A stretch of 64,000 nt of DNA, taken from Roseateles_B sp041906185 (lineage in GTDB: Bacteria; Pseudomonadota; Gammaproteobacteria; Burkholderiales; Burkholderiaceae_C). Shown piece after piece: positions 52,845 through 61,960 of the stretch. How positions within the stretch are numbered: position 1 is the first letter of the stretch; each line of letters starts with the position of its first letter. The notes under the pieces were generated by a model that made no database searches, had not been told where the DNA came from, and was given only the letters and a program-made list of their open reading frames with translations. The position numbers and the translations under genes are program-made. The DNA lies in contig JAYRJQ010000022.1 in assembly GCA_041906185.1 (NCBI GenBank), positions 1-64,000 on the forward strand, written 5' to 3'.

Positions 52845-54364
52845 ACAAGACGACCGGGCGCGCACGCGCCGTGATGGTGCTCGGCACGACCAGCGGTGCC
52901 GGCAAGAGCTTCCTCGCCACGGCCCTGTGCCGCTGGTATGCCCGGCAAGGCTTCAAGGTGGCGCCGTACAAGGCTCAGAACATGAGCAACAACGCGCGGG
53001 TGGTGCCTGTGAGCCCCTCGACGCCGGGTCTGCCGTCGGCCCCCCGAGGCGGCGCGCACCCAGCCACCCGCATGGGCGAGATCGGCTCGGCCCAGTACTT
53101 CCAGGCGCTGGCCGCGCGCTGCCTGCCGGACGTCCGCATGAACCCGGTGCTGCTCAAGCCGGAGGCCGACACGGCCTCGCAGGTGGTGGTGCTGGGCGAG
53201 GTGGACGAGGCGCTGAGCCGTGCGCCCTGGCGCGAGCGCAGCGAGCTGCTGTGGCCGCACGCGCGGGCCGCGCTGCACGCGCTGATGGCCGAGAACGACG
53301 TCGTGGTGATCGAGGGCGCGGGCTCGCCGGCCGAGATCAATCTGCATGCCTCCGACTACGTCAACATGCGCACCGCCCGCGAGGTGCAGGCCGCCTGCCT
53401 GCTGGCGACGGACATCGACCGCGGCGGCGCCTTCGCCCACCTCTACGGCACGCATCAGCTGCTGCCGCCCGAGGAGCGCGCGCTGATCCGCGGCTATGTG
53501 CTCAACCGCTTCCGGGGGGACGCCCGCCTGCTGGCGCCGGGCCCCGAGATGCTGCAGCAGATGACAGGCGTGCCGACGATGGCCGTGCTGCCCATGTGGC
53601 GCCAGCACGGCCTGCCCGAGGAGGACGGCGTGTTCGACGAGCAGAGCACCGGCCAGGGCCTGCGCATCGCCATCGTGGCGTATCCGCGGCTGTCCAACCT
53701 CGACGAGTTCCAGCCGCTGCGCCAGGTGCCCGGCGTGCAGCTGGTCTGGGCGCGCGACGCCCGCAGCCTCGCCAGCGCCGACTGGATCATCCTGCCGGGC
53801 TCCAAGGCGGTGGCCGCCGACCTCGCCTGGCTGCGCGAGCAGCGCCTCGATGCCGCCATCGCCACGCACGCCGCCGCGGGCAAGCCGCTGATGGGCATCT
53901 GCGGCGGCCTGCAGATGCTGGGCGAGACCCTGGTAGACCCGCACGGCATCGACGGCAATGCGCCCGGCCTCGGCCTGCTGCCGCTGGTGACGCGCTTCGA
54001 GCGCGAGAAGCTGCTGCGCCCCGCCCGGCTGCGCTTCGGGCCGGCCCTCGCGGCGCCCTGGCAGGCCCTGCAAGACCTGACCCTCGAAGGGTACGAGATT
54101 CACCATGGCCGCACCGTCCAGCACCCGTCGCTGGCAGCCGCGACCGAGATCCTGCACGAGCAGGACGGCAGCGTGGTGGGCTGGCAGCAGTCGAACGTGC
54201 TGGGGCTCTATGCCCACGGTCTGTTCGAGCAGCCGGCCCTGCTGAAGGCCCTGTTCGGGGTCGAAGGAGGAGGGTTGGAGCCGGTGTTCGAAGGCCTCGC
54301 GGACTATGTGGACCGCCACTTCGCGCCGGGTGCCCTGATGCAATTGCTGGAACCCTCCGCATGA
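52835..54364 (+). CDS. cobQ: Cobyric acid synthase CobQ/CbiP
   Basis: A 509-aa glutamine amidotransferase that amidates the b, d, e and g side chains. It shows MVLGTTSGAGKSFLATALCRW, KAQNMSNNARV, VVIEGAGSPAEINLHASDYVNM, the catalytic cysteine in MGICGGLQMLGE and YEIHHGRT. Between SNNARVV and GEIGSAQYFQA, where most homologues are continuous, there are about 20 extra Pro/Ser/Ala-rich residues (PVSPSTPGLPSAPRGGAH). It overlaps the preceding gene and its stop overlaps the next start. Confidence 0.95.
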   Translation: MPLNKTTGRARAVMVLGTTSGAGKSFLATALCRWYARQGFKVAPYKAQNMSNNARVVPVSPSTPGLPSAPRGGAHPATRMGEIGSAQYFQALAARCLPDVRMNPVLLKPEADTASQVVVLGEVDEALSRAPWRERSELLWPHARAALHALMAENDVVVIEGAGSPAEINLHASDYVNMRTAREVQAACLLATDIDRGGAFAHLYGTHQLLPPEERALIRGYVLNRFRGDARLLAPGPEMLQQMTGVPTMAVLPMWRQHGLPEEDGVFDEQSTGQGLRIAIVAYPRLSNLDEFQPLRQVPGVQLVWARDARSLASADWIILPGSKAVAADLAWLREQRLDAAIATHAAAGKPLMGICGGLQMLGETLVDPHGIDGNAPGLGLLPLVTRFEREKLLRPARLRFGPALAAPWQALQDLTLEGYEIHHGRTVQHPSLAAATEILHEQDGSVVGWQQSNVLGLYAHGLFEQPALLKALFGVEGGGLEPVFEGLADYVDRHFAPGALMQLLEPSA

Positions 54365-55230
54365 CCCCCACCGCAACCCCAACGCCCACCCCGAGCCCGG
54401 CCGTCGCCGCCGCGCCGCCCATCCCCGCCGCGCCGCAGCGCATCGCCTGCCTGTCCACCGAGGCGGTGGAAGTGCTCTACCGCCTGGGCGCCCAGGACCG
54501 CGTGGCCGGCATCTCCGGCTACAGCGTCCATCCGCCCGAGGCGCGTGCGGAAAAGCCCAAGATCAGCGGCTTCTCGAGCATGAAGCTGGAGCGCATCCTC
54601 GCCGTGCAGCCGGACCTCGTGATCGGTTTCTCCGACCTGCAAAAGCCGCTGCTCGCCGAGTGCGAGGCCGCGGGCCTGCCCACGCTGTGGTTCGACCAGC
54701 GCAACATCGCCGGCATCCACGCCATGGTGCGCCGCCTGGCCGCGCTGGTGCAGCGCGAGGCCGAGGGCGAGCAGCTCTGCGCGCACCTCGTCGCCCAGGA
54801 GCAGCGCCTCGCCGAGGAGGCCGCGGCCCTGCCCTGGCGGCCGCGCGTCTTCTTCGAGGAGTGGGACGAGCCGCTCATCTGCGGCATCGGCTGGGTGAGC
54901 GAGATCATCGAGCTGTGCGGCGGCCATGACGTCTTCGCCGACCGCGCCCGCGCCGGCTTCGCCAAGCAGCGCATCGTGAGCCACGACGAAGTGCTCGCGC
55001 GCGAGCCGCAGCTCATCCTCGGTTCCTGGTGCGGCAAGAAGTTCGTGCCCGAGAAGGTCCTCGCCCGCCCCGGCTTCGACGGCCTCGGCGCCCGGCTCGC
55101 GGAGATCAAGTCCGCCGACATCCTGGCCCCCGGCCTGGCCGCCCTGGAGCGCGGGGCGCCCCAGGTCCTGGCCGCCATCCGATCCACCGTCCTGCAAGAG
55201 ACGCCCACCCACCGTCCGACCCTCTCCTGA
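54361..55230 (+). CDS. BtuF-like cobalamin-binding protein without signal peptide
   Basis: A 289-aa protein with the BtuF/FepB fold: QRIACLSTEAVEVLYRLGAQDRVAGISGY, the KISGFSSMKLERILAVQPDLVIGFSD region and the FFEEWDEPLICGIGWVSEIIELCGG block typical of cobalamin-binding proteins in cob operons. The N-terminus (TPTATPTPTPSPAVAAAPP) is not a signal peptide, so it may be cytoplasmic, unlike the BtuF at 38.4 kb. It is coupled to cobQ and cobT. It could be a cytosolic corrinoid carrier or regulator. That role is inference. Confidence 0.8.
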   Translation: MTPTATPTPTPSPAVAAAPPIPAAPQRIACLSTEAVEVLYRLGAQDRVAGISGYSVHPPEARAEKPKISGFSSMKLERILAVQPDLVIGFSDLQKPLLAECEAAGLPTLWFDQRNIAGIHAMVRRLAALVQREAEGEQLCAHLVAQEQRLAEEAAALPWRPRVFFEEWDEPLICGIGWVSEIIELCGGHDVFADRARAGFAKQRIVSHDEVLAREPQLILGSWCGKKFVPEKVLARPGFDGLGARLAEIKSADILAPGLAALERGAPQVLAAIRSTVLQETPTHRPTLS

Positions 55231-56273
55231 TGATGAACGACCTGATCCCCACCCTCGCCAGCCTTCACGACGCCGCCCTCGCCGAGCGCCTGCAGGCCCG
55301 CATCGACAGCAAGACCAAGCCCCTCGGCTCCCTCGGCCAGCTCGAGACGCTGATGCTGCGCCTGGGCCTGATCCTCGGCACCGAGACGCCGGTGCTCAAG
55401 CAGCCGCAGCTCATGGTGTTCGCGGGCGATCACGGCCTGGCGGCGCGCGGCGTGTCGGCCTACCCGTCCGACGTCACCTGGCAGATGGTCGAGAACTTCC
55501 TGGCCGGCGGGGCCGCGGTGAGCGTGCTGGCGCGCCAGCACGGCCTGGCCCTGAGCGTCGTGGACGCCGGCGTGCGGCATGACTTCGCCCCGCGCCCCGG
55601 CCTGATCCAGGCCAAGGTCGCCCTCGGCACCGCCGATGCCCTGGAGCAGCCCGCGATGACGGCCGACCAGTGCGCCACCGCGGTCGGCGCCGGCCGCGAG
55701 CTGCTGGCCGCGCAGCCCGGCAACGTCCTGATCCTCGGCGAGATGGGCATCGGCAACACCTCCGCCGCGGCGCTGCTGCTGGCCCGCCTGGCGGACCTGC
55801 CCATCGCCGACTGCGTGGGCCGGGGGACAGGTCTTGACAACGCCCAGCTCGCCCGCAAGACCGAGATCCTCGGCCAGGTGCTGGCCCGCCATCCGGACGC
55901 CCGCACGCCGCTGGCGGCGCTGCAGGCCTTCGGCGGCTTCGAGATCGCGATGATGGTCGGCGCCGTGCTGCAGGCGGCCCAGGAGCGCCGGGTCATCGTG
56001 GTCGACGGCTTCATCACCAGCAGCGCCGTGCTCGTGGCCGCGCGCCTGCAGCCGGCGGTGCTGGAACGCTGCGTCTTCGCGCACCGCTCCAACGAGCAGG
56101 CCCACCGCCTCATGCTGGAGCAGCTGCAGGCGCAGCCGCTGCTGGACCTGGGCCTGCGCCTGGGCGAGGGCTCGGGCGCCGCGCTGGCGTGGCCGCTGCT
56201 GGAGTCGGCCTGCCGCATCCTGGCCGAGATGGCCAGCTTCGCCTCCGCCGGCGTGAGCGAGCGACAGGACTGA
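55230..56273 (+). CDS. cobT: Nicotinate-nucleotide-DMB phosphoribosyltransferase CobT
   Basis: A 347-aa enzyme that activates DMB to alpha-ribazole phosphate. It shows KTKPLGSLGQLETLMLRLG, FAGDHGLAARGVSAYPSDVT, LGEMGIGNTSAAALLLA, GRGTGLDN and the catalytic glutamate in LRLGEGSGAALAWPLL. ATG 55230 overlaps the preceding stop; ATG 55233 follows at once. With BluB, CobS and the phosphatase it completes the lower-ligand branch. About 200 bp without a gene separate it from the response regulator. Confidence 0.96.
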   Translation: MMNDLIPTLASLHDAALAERLQARIDSKTKPLGSLGQLETLMLRLGLILGTETPVLKQPQLMVFAGDHGLAARGVSAYPSDVTWQMVENFLAGGAAVSVLARQHGLALSVVDAGVRHDFAPRPGLIQAKVALGTADALEQPAMTADQCATAVGAGRELLAAQPGNVLILGEMGIGNTSAAALLLARLADLPIADCVGRGTGLDNAQLARKTEILGQVLARHPDARTPLAALQAFGGFEIAMMVGAVLQAAQERRVIVVDGFITSSAVLVAARLQPAVLERCVFAHRSNEQAHRLMLEQLQAQPLLDLGLRLGEGSGAALAWPLLESACRILAEMASFASAGVSERQD

Positions 56274-56472
56274 CACGCGGGCCACGGCCCGATTCGTGAC
56301 CTCCTGCACACCCGGGCGCGGCCCGATGCACCAGCGCCCCCGAAGGTCGGGACAGCGGCCGCGCCCCGGCCGCCGTTTTGCCTCTTCCCTGCCACAGGGC
56401 CGCGCCGGGGCCGCCCCCAAGGGCAAGACTTGCCACCATAATGAGCCCAGCCTCTGCACATGGGAGCAAGCA

Positions 56473-58023
56473 ATGTCCGACTTGGTGTTTGCTGACGAAC
56501 TTCCCGAGGAACTGCCTCAGGGACGCGCGAAAGCAATCGACCCCTGGGTGGTGATGATCGTCGACGACGATCCCGCGGTTCATCAGGTGACGCAACTGGT
56601 CATGGCGGACTTCGAATTCGCCGGCCGCCGCCTGCAGTTCCTGGACGCCTACAGCGCCACCGAAGCCCGGGAGCTGCTGCAGGCCCGCCAGGACATCGCG
56701 CTCGTGCTGCTGGACGTCGTGATGGAGTCCGAGCATGCCGGCCTCGACCTCGCCCGCTACATCCGCGAGGAGCTCGAGAACCACCACGTGCGCATCGTGC
56801 TGCGCACCGGGCAGCCGGGGCAGGCGCCCGAAGAGCATGTCATCAAGACCTACGACATCAATGACTACAAGGAGAAGACCGAGCTCACCAAGCGCAAGCT
56901 GATCACGGTCTTCTACTCGGCGCTGCGGTCCTACCGCGACATCATGATCATCGATCAGTCGCGCCAGGCCCTGCGCCGCTCGATCGACGCCATCACCCGC
57001 ATCTACGACAGCCAGAACCTGCGCCGCTTCGCCTCGGCCGTGCTGGAGCAGGTGGCGCATCTGCTGGGCTACGAGGCCCAGGGCCTGTGCGCCAGCCGCA
57101 TCTCTGCCTACGCCGCCTCGCACATCGAGGGCCGCCTCAAGGTGCTGGCCGCGACCTCCGAGTACTCCAAGCTGCTGGTCGACGAGGAAGTCGACAGCCT
57201 GCCGGACGAGGTCAAGGTCTCGCTGGACAAGGCGCTGCAGGACCAGCAGAGCCACTTCGAGGACCTCTGCTTCGTCGGCTACTACCGCACGAGCAGCGGC
57301 AACGAGAGCCTGCTGTACATGGTCTTCTCCGAGCCCGTGGACGCCGAGGCGCGCGAGCTGCTGGAGATCTTCTGCGCCAACGTCGCCATCACCTACGAGA
57401 GCCTGCTGCTGCGCGAGGAGATCGCCGACACCCAGCGCTCCACTGTCTACATCATCGGCGAGGCCGTCGAGAAGCGCTCCAAGGAAACCGGCGCCCACGT
57501 GCGCCGCGTCGGCGAGCTGGCGGCCCTGCTGGCGGACCTGGTCGGCATGAAGGCGGGGGACGTCGAGTTCATGCGCCAGGCCGCACCGCTGCATGACGTC
57601 GGCAAGATCGGCATCCCCGACCGCGTGCTCAACAAGCCCGGCAAGCTCGACGCCGAGGAGTGGGAGGTCATGCAGACCCACGCGCGCATCGGCTACGAGC
57701 TGCTCAGCAAGTCCGACAAGCGCATCCTGCAGCTCGGCGCCATCATCGCCCACGAGCACCATGAACGCTGGGACGGCCAGGGCTACCCGCGCGGCCTGGC
57801 CGGCGAGCAGATCCACGTGGCCGGGCGCATCGTGGCGCTGGTGGACGTCTTCGACGCCCTCGTGAGCGACCGCTGCTACAAGAAGGCCTGGGGCTTCGAC
57901 GAGGCGCTGGCCTACATCAAGGAGCAGGCCGGGACGCAGTTCGATCCCAAGCTGGTGGACCTCCTGCTGGCCAATCTGGACGCCGTCCGCGACATCTACC
58001 AGCGGCTGCCGGACCGCGCCTGA
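56473..58023 (+). CDS. Response regulator with DUF3369 and HD-GYP domains
   Basis: A 516-aa protein. An N-terminal receiver domain (VVMIVDDDPAVHQVTQ, phospho-acceptor aspartate in LVLLDVVM) leads into a DUF3369 sensor-like domain (about 170-340) and a C-terminal HD-GYP phosphodiesterase with LHDVGKIGIPD and HEHHERWDGQGYPRGLAG. HD-GYP enzymes hydrolyse cyclic di-GMP; all key residues are present. The ATG at 56473 is chosen because the longer frame crosses intergenic GC-rich DNA. It is followed 8 bp later by a histidine kinase, presumably its partner. Confidence 0.92.
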   Translation: MSDLVFADELPEELPQGRAKAIDPWVVMIVDDDPAVHQVTQLVMADFEFAGRRLQFLDAYSATEARELLQARQDIALVLLDVVMESEHAGLDLARYIREELENHHVRIVLRTGQPGQAPEEHVIKTYDINDYKEKTELTKRKLITVFYSALRSYRDIMIIDQSRQALRRSIDAITRIYDSQNLRRFASAVLEQVAHLLGYEAQGLCASRISAYAASHIEGRLKVLAATSEYSKLLVDEEVDSLPDEVKVSLDKALQDQQSHFEDLCFVGYYRTSSGNESLLYMVFSEPVDAEARELLEIFCANVAITYESLLLREEIADTQRSTVYIIGEAVEKRSKETGAHVRRVGELAALLADLVGMKAGDVEFMRQAAPLHDVGKIGIPDRVLNKPGKLDAEEWEVMQTHARIGYELLSKSDKRILQLGAIIAHEHHERWDGQGYPRGLAGEQIHVAGRIVALVDVFDALVSDRCYKKAWGFDEALAYIKEQAGTQFDPKLVDLLLANLDAVRDIYQRLPDRA

Positions 58024-58031
58024 GCCCCGCC

Positions 58032-59342
58032 ATGTCCTCCCGCACGCCGGAGCCGAACATCGAGCAGGCGCTGCGCGCGCTGAACCTCGCCATGGGCCCG
58101 CAGCACGGGGCCGCGCTCTTCGAGGCCGTCACGCGCGGCCTCGCCATGGAGCTGGGCGTGCACGCCTGCTTCATCGGCAAGATCCGGCCGGCGCCGCAGG
58201 GCCTGCGGGCCGAGCTGCTGGCCTTCTGGGATGGCGACGACTGGACGGCCCCCTTCGACTACGCGCTCCAGGGCACGCCCTGCCGCAACGTGGCGGACGG
58301 CGCGGTCTGCTACCACGCCAGCGGCGTGCAGCAGGCCTACCCGACGGACACGCTGCTGGTCGAGATGGGCATCCACAGCTACCTGGGGCTGCCGCTCGTC
58401 GATGGCGAGAACCACGTCATCGGCCTGCTGGCCATCCTCGACCAGGCCGCCATTCCCTGGGAGCGCCGCCTCTTTGCGCTGGAGCTCATGCAGGCCCTGG
58501 CCGGCCGCTGCAGCGCCGAGCTGCTGAACCTGCTGGCCCGGGAGCATGAGCAGCAGCTGCTCGTGGAGCACGGCGAGCGCGAGCTGCGCGCCACCGGCCG
58601 CCTCATCGAGCAGGAGCGCATGGCCGCGCTCGGCAGCCTCGTGGCGGGCATGACGCACGACATCGCCTCGCCCATCGGCGTGGCCGTGACCGCCTGCTCA
58701 GGGCTGGACGAATTCGCCGAGCGTCTGCTCACGGGGCTGAAGGCCGGCCGCCTGACCGCCGCCGAGGCTGCCGATCTGGCCCAGCGCATCGCCGACGCCA
58801 GCCAGCTGGCCGGCGCCCATCTGCGCCGCGCCTCGGACATGCTGTCGGGCTTCAAGACCTATGCGGCCGACCAGGCCCAGCAGAAGGTCAGCGCCTTCGA
58901 CCTCTGCGACTACCTGCGCAACATCCTTCGCGTGCACGGCGCGCTGCTCAAGGGCGCCCGCGCGCGCCTGGAACTGGACCTGCCGCCGGCCGCGCCGGTG
59001 GTGATGTGCGGCGGGCAGCTGTCGCAGCTGCTGGCCAAGCTGCTGCGCAACAGCTGCGCCCATGCCTTCGAGGGCGTCGGCGATCGCCGCATCCAGCTGC
59101 AGGTGCAGCTCGACGGCGACTGCGCCCGCCTGCTGTATCGCGACAACGGCCGCGGGCTGCCCGCCCCGCTGCGGGAGCAGCTGCTGCAGGGCTGGGAGGC
59201 GGTGCAAACCCCGGGGCTGGGCCTGCATCTGGTGGCGCAGCTGTGCCAGATGATGCGCGGCCGCATCCGGCTGGATCCGGACCCGCGACCGGGCACGGGC
59301 TTTATCATCGAGCTCCCCCTGAACCCGCCCGAGCAGGGCTGA
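58032..59342 (+). CDS. Soluble sensor histidine kinase with GAF domain
   Basis: A 436-aa kinase with no membrane segment. Residues about 20-165 form a GAF domain (GVHACFIGKIRP, then GMHSYLGLPLVDG-like). The phosphorylation helix carries the histidine in LVAGMTHDIASPIGVAV, and the ATPase domain shows LLAKLLRNSCAHAFEG (N box), LYRDNGRGLP (G1) and GLGLHLVAQ (G2). It probably controls the adjacent HD-GYP regulator in response to a cytoplasmic signal. Its place between cobT and cobS is unusual. Confidence 0.9.
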   Translation: MSSRTPEPNIEQALRALNLAMGPQHGAALFEAVTRGLAMELGVHACFIGKIRPAPQGLRAELLAFWDGDDWTAPFDYALQGTPCRNVADGAVCYHASGVQQAYPTDTLLVEMGIHSYLGLPLVDGENHVIGLLAILDQAAIPWERRLFALELMQALAGRCSAELLNLLAREHEQQLLVEHGERELRATGRLIEQERMAALGSLVAGMTHDIASPIGVAVTACSGLDEFAERLLTGLKAGRLTAAEAADLAQRIADASQLAGAHLRRASDMLSGFKTYAADQAQQKVSAFDLCDYLRNILRVHGALLKGARARLELDLPPAAPVVMCGGQLSQLLAKLLRNSCAHAFEGVGDRRIQLQVQLDGDCARLLYRDNGRGLPAPLREQLLQGWEAVQTPGLGLHLVAQLCQMMRGRIRLDPDPRPGTGFIIELPLNPPEQG

Positions 59343-59379
59343 GCGCCCGGCCGCGGCCGGCGCGCCGGCCCCACCCCGC

Positions 59380-60201
59380 ATGCGTCGCCTGCTGCACGAA
59401 ACCCGCCTCTTCCTCATCGCCCTGCAGTTCTTCACCCGCGTGCCGATCCCGGCCTGGGTGGGTTTCGAGCCGGCGTGGCTGCAGCAGTGCGCACGCTACT
59501 TTCCGGCGGTAGGCGCCGTCGTGGGGCTCTTCAGCGCCGCCGTCTTCGGCCTCGCGCTGTTCCTGTTCCCGTCGATGATCGCGGCGCTGCTCGCCATCGC
59601 GGCCAGCGTATGGCTCACCGGGGGCTTCCACGAGGATGGCTGGGCCGACACCTGCGACGGCCTGGGCGGCGCCGTGAGCCGCGAGAAGGCCTTGCTGATC
59701 ATGAAGGACTCGCGCCTGGGCAGCTACGGCGCGCTGGGCCTGATCCTGCTGCTGGGCCTCAAGGCGGCCACGCTGTCGGCCCTGGCCGAGCAGGCACCGC
59801 TGCTCGCCGTGCTGCTGCTGTTCTGGGGGCACATGGCCTCGCGCCTCGCGCCCCTGCTGCTCATGCGCACCCTGCCCTACGCCGGAGACACCGAGCATGC
59901 CAAGGCCAAGCCGCTGGCCACGCAGATCGGCGGGCGCTCGCTGGCGGCCGCCGCGCTGATGGCCGCGCTGCTCACACTGCCTCTGCTGTGCGGCCCCTGG
60001 CCTCTGCGTCACCTGCTCCTGATGATCGGCACGCAGCTGGGCGCGGCAGCGCTGGTGCTGCTGTGGATGCACCGCTGGCTGCGCCGCCGCCTCGGGGGCT
60101 ACACGGGCGACAACCTCGGTGCGAGCCAGCAGCTGAGCGAGCTCGCGATGCTGCTCATGGCGCTGGCCCTGCTGCCGCACCTTGGGCCGGCCGGCGCATG
60201 A
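59380..60201 (+). CDS. cobS: Adenosylcobinamide-GDP ribazoletransferase CobS/CobV
   Basis: A 273-aa membrane enzyme joining the corrin and the nucleotide base in the last step of B12 assembly. It shows ALQFFTRVPIPAWVGF, WLTGGFHEDGWADTCDGLGG, the ILLLGLKAATLSAL region and a long hydrophobic C-terminus. It overlaps the phosphatase by 4 bp. Confidence 0.95.
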   Translation: MRRLLHETRLFLIALQFFTRVPIPAWVGFEPAWLQQCARYFPAVGAVVGLFSAAVFGLALFLFPSMIAALLAIAASVWLTGGFHEDGWADTCDGLGGAVSREKALLIMKDSRLGSYGALGLILLLGLKAATLSALAEQAPLLAVLLLFWGHMASRLAPLLLMRTLPYAGDTEHAKAKPLATQIGGRSLAAAALMAALLTLPLLCGPWPLRHLLLMIGTQLGAAALVLLWMHRWLRRRLGGYTGDNLGASQQLSELAMLLMALALLPHLGPAGA

Positions 60202-60740
60202 GCGCCGCGCTCACCGTCTGGCGTCACCCGCGTCCGGAGGGCGTGAAGGGCCGCTGCATCGGCGGGCGCAGCGATGTGCCCGTGCACTGGCGCCGCGCCA
60301 AGCGCCTGGCCCGGCGCATCCAGGCCCATGCGCGCCGGCACCGGCTGCCGCATGTGATCTGGACGTCGCCGCTGCAGCGCTGCGCCGACGTCGGCCGCTG
60401 GCTGCGGCGCTGGGGCTGGCGCCATCACCTCGACGGCCGCCTGCGGGAGATCGACTTCGGCGCCTGGGACGGGCAGCCCTGGTCGGCCATTGCCAAAGGC
60501 GAGATCGACGCCTGGGTGGACGACTTCCTGCACTTTGCGCCACCGGGCGGTGAATCCCTGGCGGCCCTGCTGGCGCGCGTGGAGGCCTGCGAGCTGCCGG
60601 AGGGCGCGCTGGCGGTCAGCCATGGAGGGTGGATGCTGGCGCGGCAATGGCTGAGGCAGTCGCCCGGCCAGGTGCCGGACGCCCGCTCATGGCCGCGCCC
60701 GCCCCGCTATGGCGAGTCGGCCATCCATCCTCGACGCTAG
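60198..60740 (+). CDS. Histidine phosphatase, CobC-like (alpha-ribazole phosphatase)
   Basis: A 180-aa branch-1 histidine phosphatase, expected to remove phosphate from alpha-ribazole phosphate. The usual RHG motif reads RHP here (TVWRHPRPEG). The second half keeps IWTSPLQRCADVGRWL, LREIDFGAWDGQPWS and the second catalytic histidine in AVSHGGWM. Position after cobS fits CobC. The Pro substitution may be tolerated, but activity is not certain. Confidence 0.8.
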   Translation: MSAALTVWRHPRPEGVKGRCIGGRSDVPVHWRRAKRLARRIQAHARRHRLPHVIWTSPLQRCADVGRWLRRWGWRHHLDGRLREIDFGAWDGQPWSAIAKGEIDAWVDDFLHFAPPGGESLAALLARVEACELPEGALAVSHGGWMLARQWLRQSPGQVPDARSWPRPPRYGESAIHPRR

Positions 60741-60901
60741 GGTCGATCGCACCCGCGAGCGCCGGGCCGGCGGATCTGCCGGCGCTCGCGGCCAGTCCTC
60801 CTGGCCCGGCGACCCCGGCCGCGAATCGCACAAGCGGCGCAAGTCGTCACTTCTTGACGCTTCTTTCGCATGTTATTTTTCCAGCCCAACAGGGAGGAAA
60901 C

Positions 60902-61897
60902 ATGCACATCAAACAGTGGGCAGGCGCGCTGGCGCTCTGCATCGGCACACAGGTTCTGGCGCTGCCCAAGGACGGTACCGTCATTCCGCAGGAGCTGGCC
61001 TACAAGGGTGAAGACCGCAGCCTGGTCATCAACTTCCTCGGGCGCGACTCCACGCTCTACAAGGAACCCAATGGCAGCGGCCAGTTCTACCTCGACCAGG
61101 GCTTCGCGGCCAGCCGGGCCTTCTACTTCAAGCTCGAGTCCGCCTTGCGCGAGCGGGTCAATGCGGCAGCGGCCGCCCAGGGCATCGCCGTCACGCAGCC
61201 CTTGAGTCTGTATGGGAACCTGACCCTCACCGCAAAGGGCGCGACCCCGGGCAAGCTGGCGCTGGGCGCCAGCGGCCTGCGTGTCAAGTTCGCGGGCCAG
61301 GCTTCCAGCAGCTACGGCCCGCTCAGCGTGACCTGCAAGGCATCCGTGCACCTGTTCGACATCCGGCTCGAGACGCTCTATGACCCGGTGACCGGGGCGT
61401 CCGAGGCCGGCAAGGTGACGGCGCAGACCGAGCACACCACCGCCTGCTCGACCAATCTCGACGGCATCCCCGTGCTGGGTGACTTCATCCACTCGCTGGC
61501 GAATCGGCTGGTCGCCGACAAGGCGGACCAGCTGATGCCGGCCGTCATCTCGGGGCCGTTCAGCGTCACGGATGAGTCTCCGATCTTCGCCTTCATCAGC
61601 AAGATCCAGCCGGGCACGCTGATGGTGGGCAGCACCGACGTCGGGATGTACGTCCGGAACAACTTCAGCAAGCTGTACATCGACCGGGGCATCACGATCT
61701 ACATCGCCTCGCCGCGCCCCTACTACGACCGCCTCCCCCTGCCCCAGAACCCGCGTGACGTCACCATCAGCGAGACCAAGTTCTCGGCGACGTTCAGCGA
61801 TCCCAACGGGACCATCAGCCTGAAGGTCAACGCGGACCAGTTCTACCGCTGGGAAAACTTCCCGGGCCCGTATTCGCCGCCGGCCTACGAGCGCTGA
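60902..61897 (+). CDS. Secreted protein of unknown function
   Basis: A 331-aa protein with a short signal peptide (QWAGALALCIGTQVLALP). I do not recognise the rest; it is strand-rich, with landmarks SLVINFLGRDSTLYKEPNGSGQ, VTCKASVHLFDIRLETLYD, PVLGDFIHSLANRLVADKADQ and SPRPYYDRLPLPQNP. A strong RBS (AGGGAGGAAAC) and a 160-bp upstream region suggest its own promoter. Two cysteines may form a disulfide. It is probably periplasmic or extracellular. Confidence 0.7.
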   Translation: MHIKQWAGALALCIGTQVLALPKDGTVIPQELAYKGEDRSLVINFLGRDSTLYKEPNGSGQFYLDQGFAASRAFYFKLESALRERVNAAAAAQGIAVTQPLSLYGNLTLTAKGATPGKLALGASGLRVKFAGQASSSYGPLSVTCKASVHLFDIRLETLYDPVTGASEAGKVTAQTEHTTACSTNLDGIPVLGDFIHSLANRLVADKADQLMPAVISGPFSVTDESPIFAFISKIQPGTLMVGSTDVGMYVRNNFSKLYIDRGITIYIASPRPYYDRLPLPQNPRDVTISETKFSATFSDPNGTISLKVNADQFYRWENFPGPYSPPAYER

Positions 61898-61960
61898 AGC
61901 CCGAGGCCCGACGGGACGCCTGTTGAATGGCGTCCCGCGGCCCGGGCCATGCCTCTCAGA

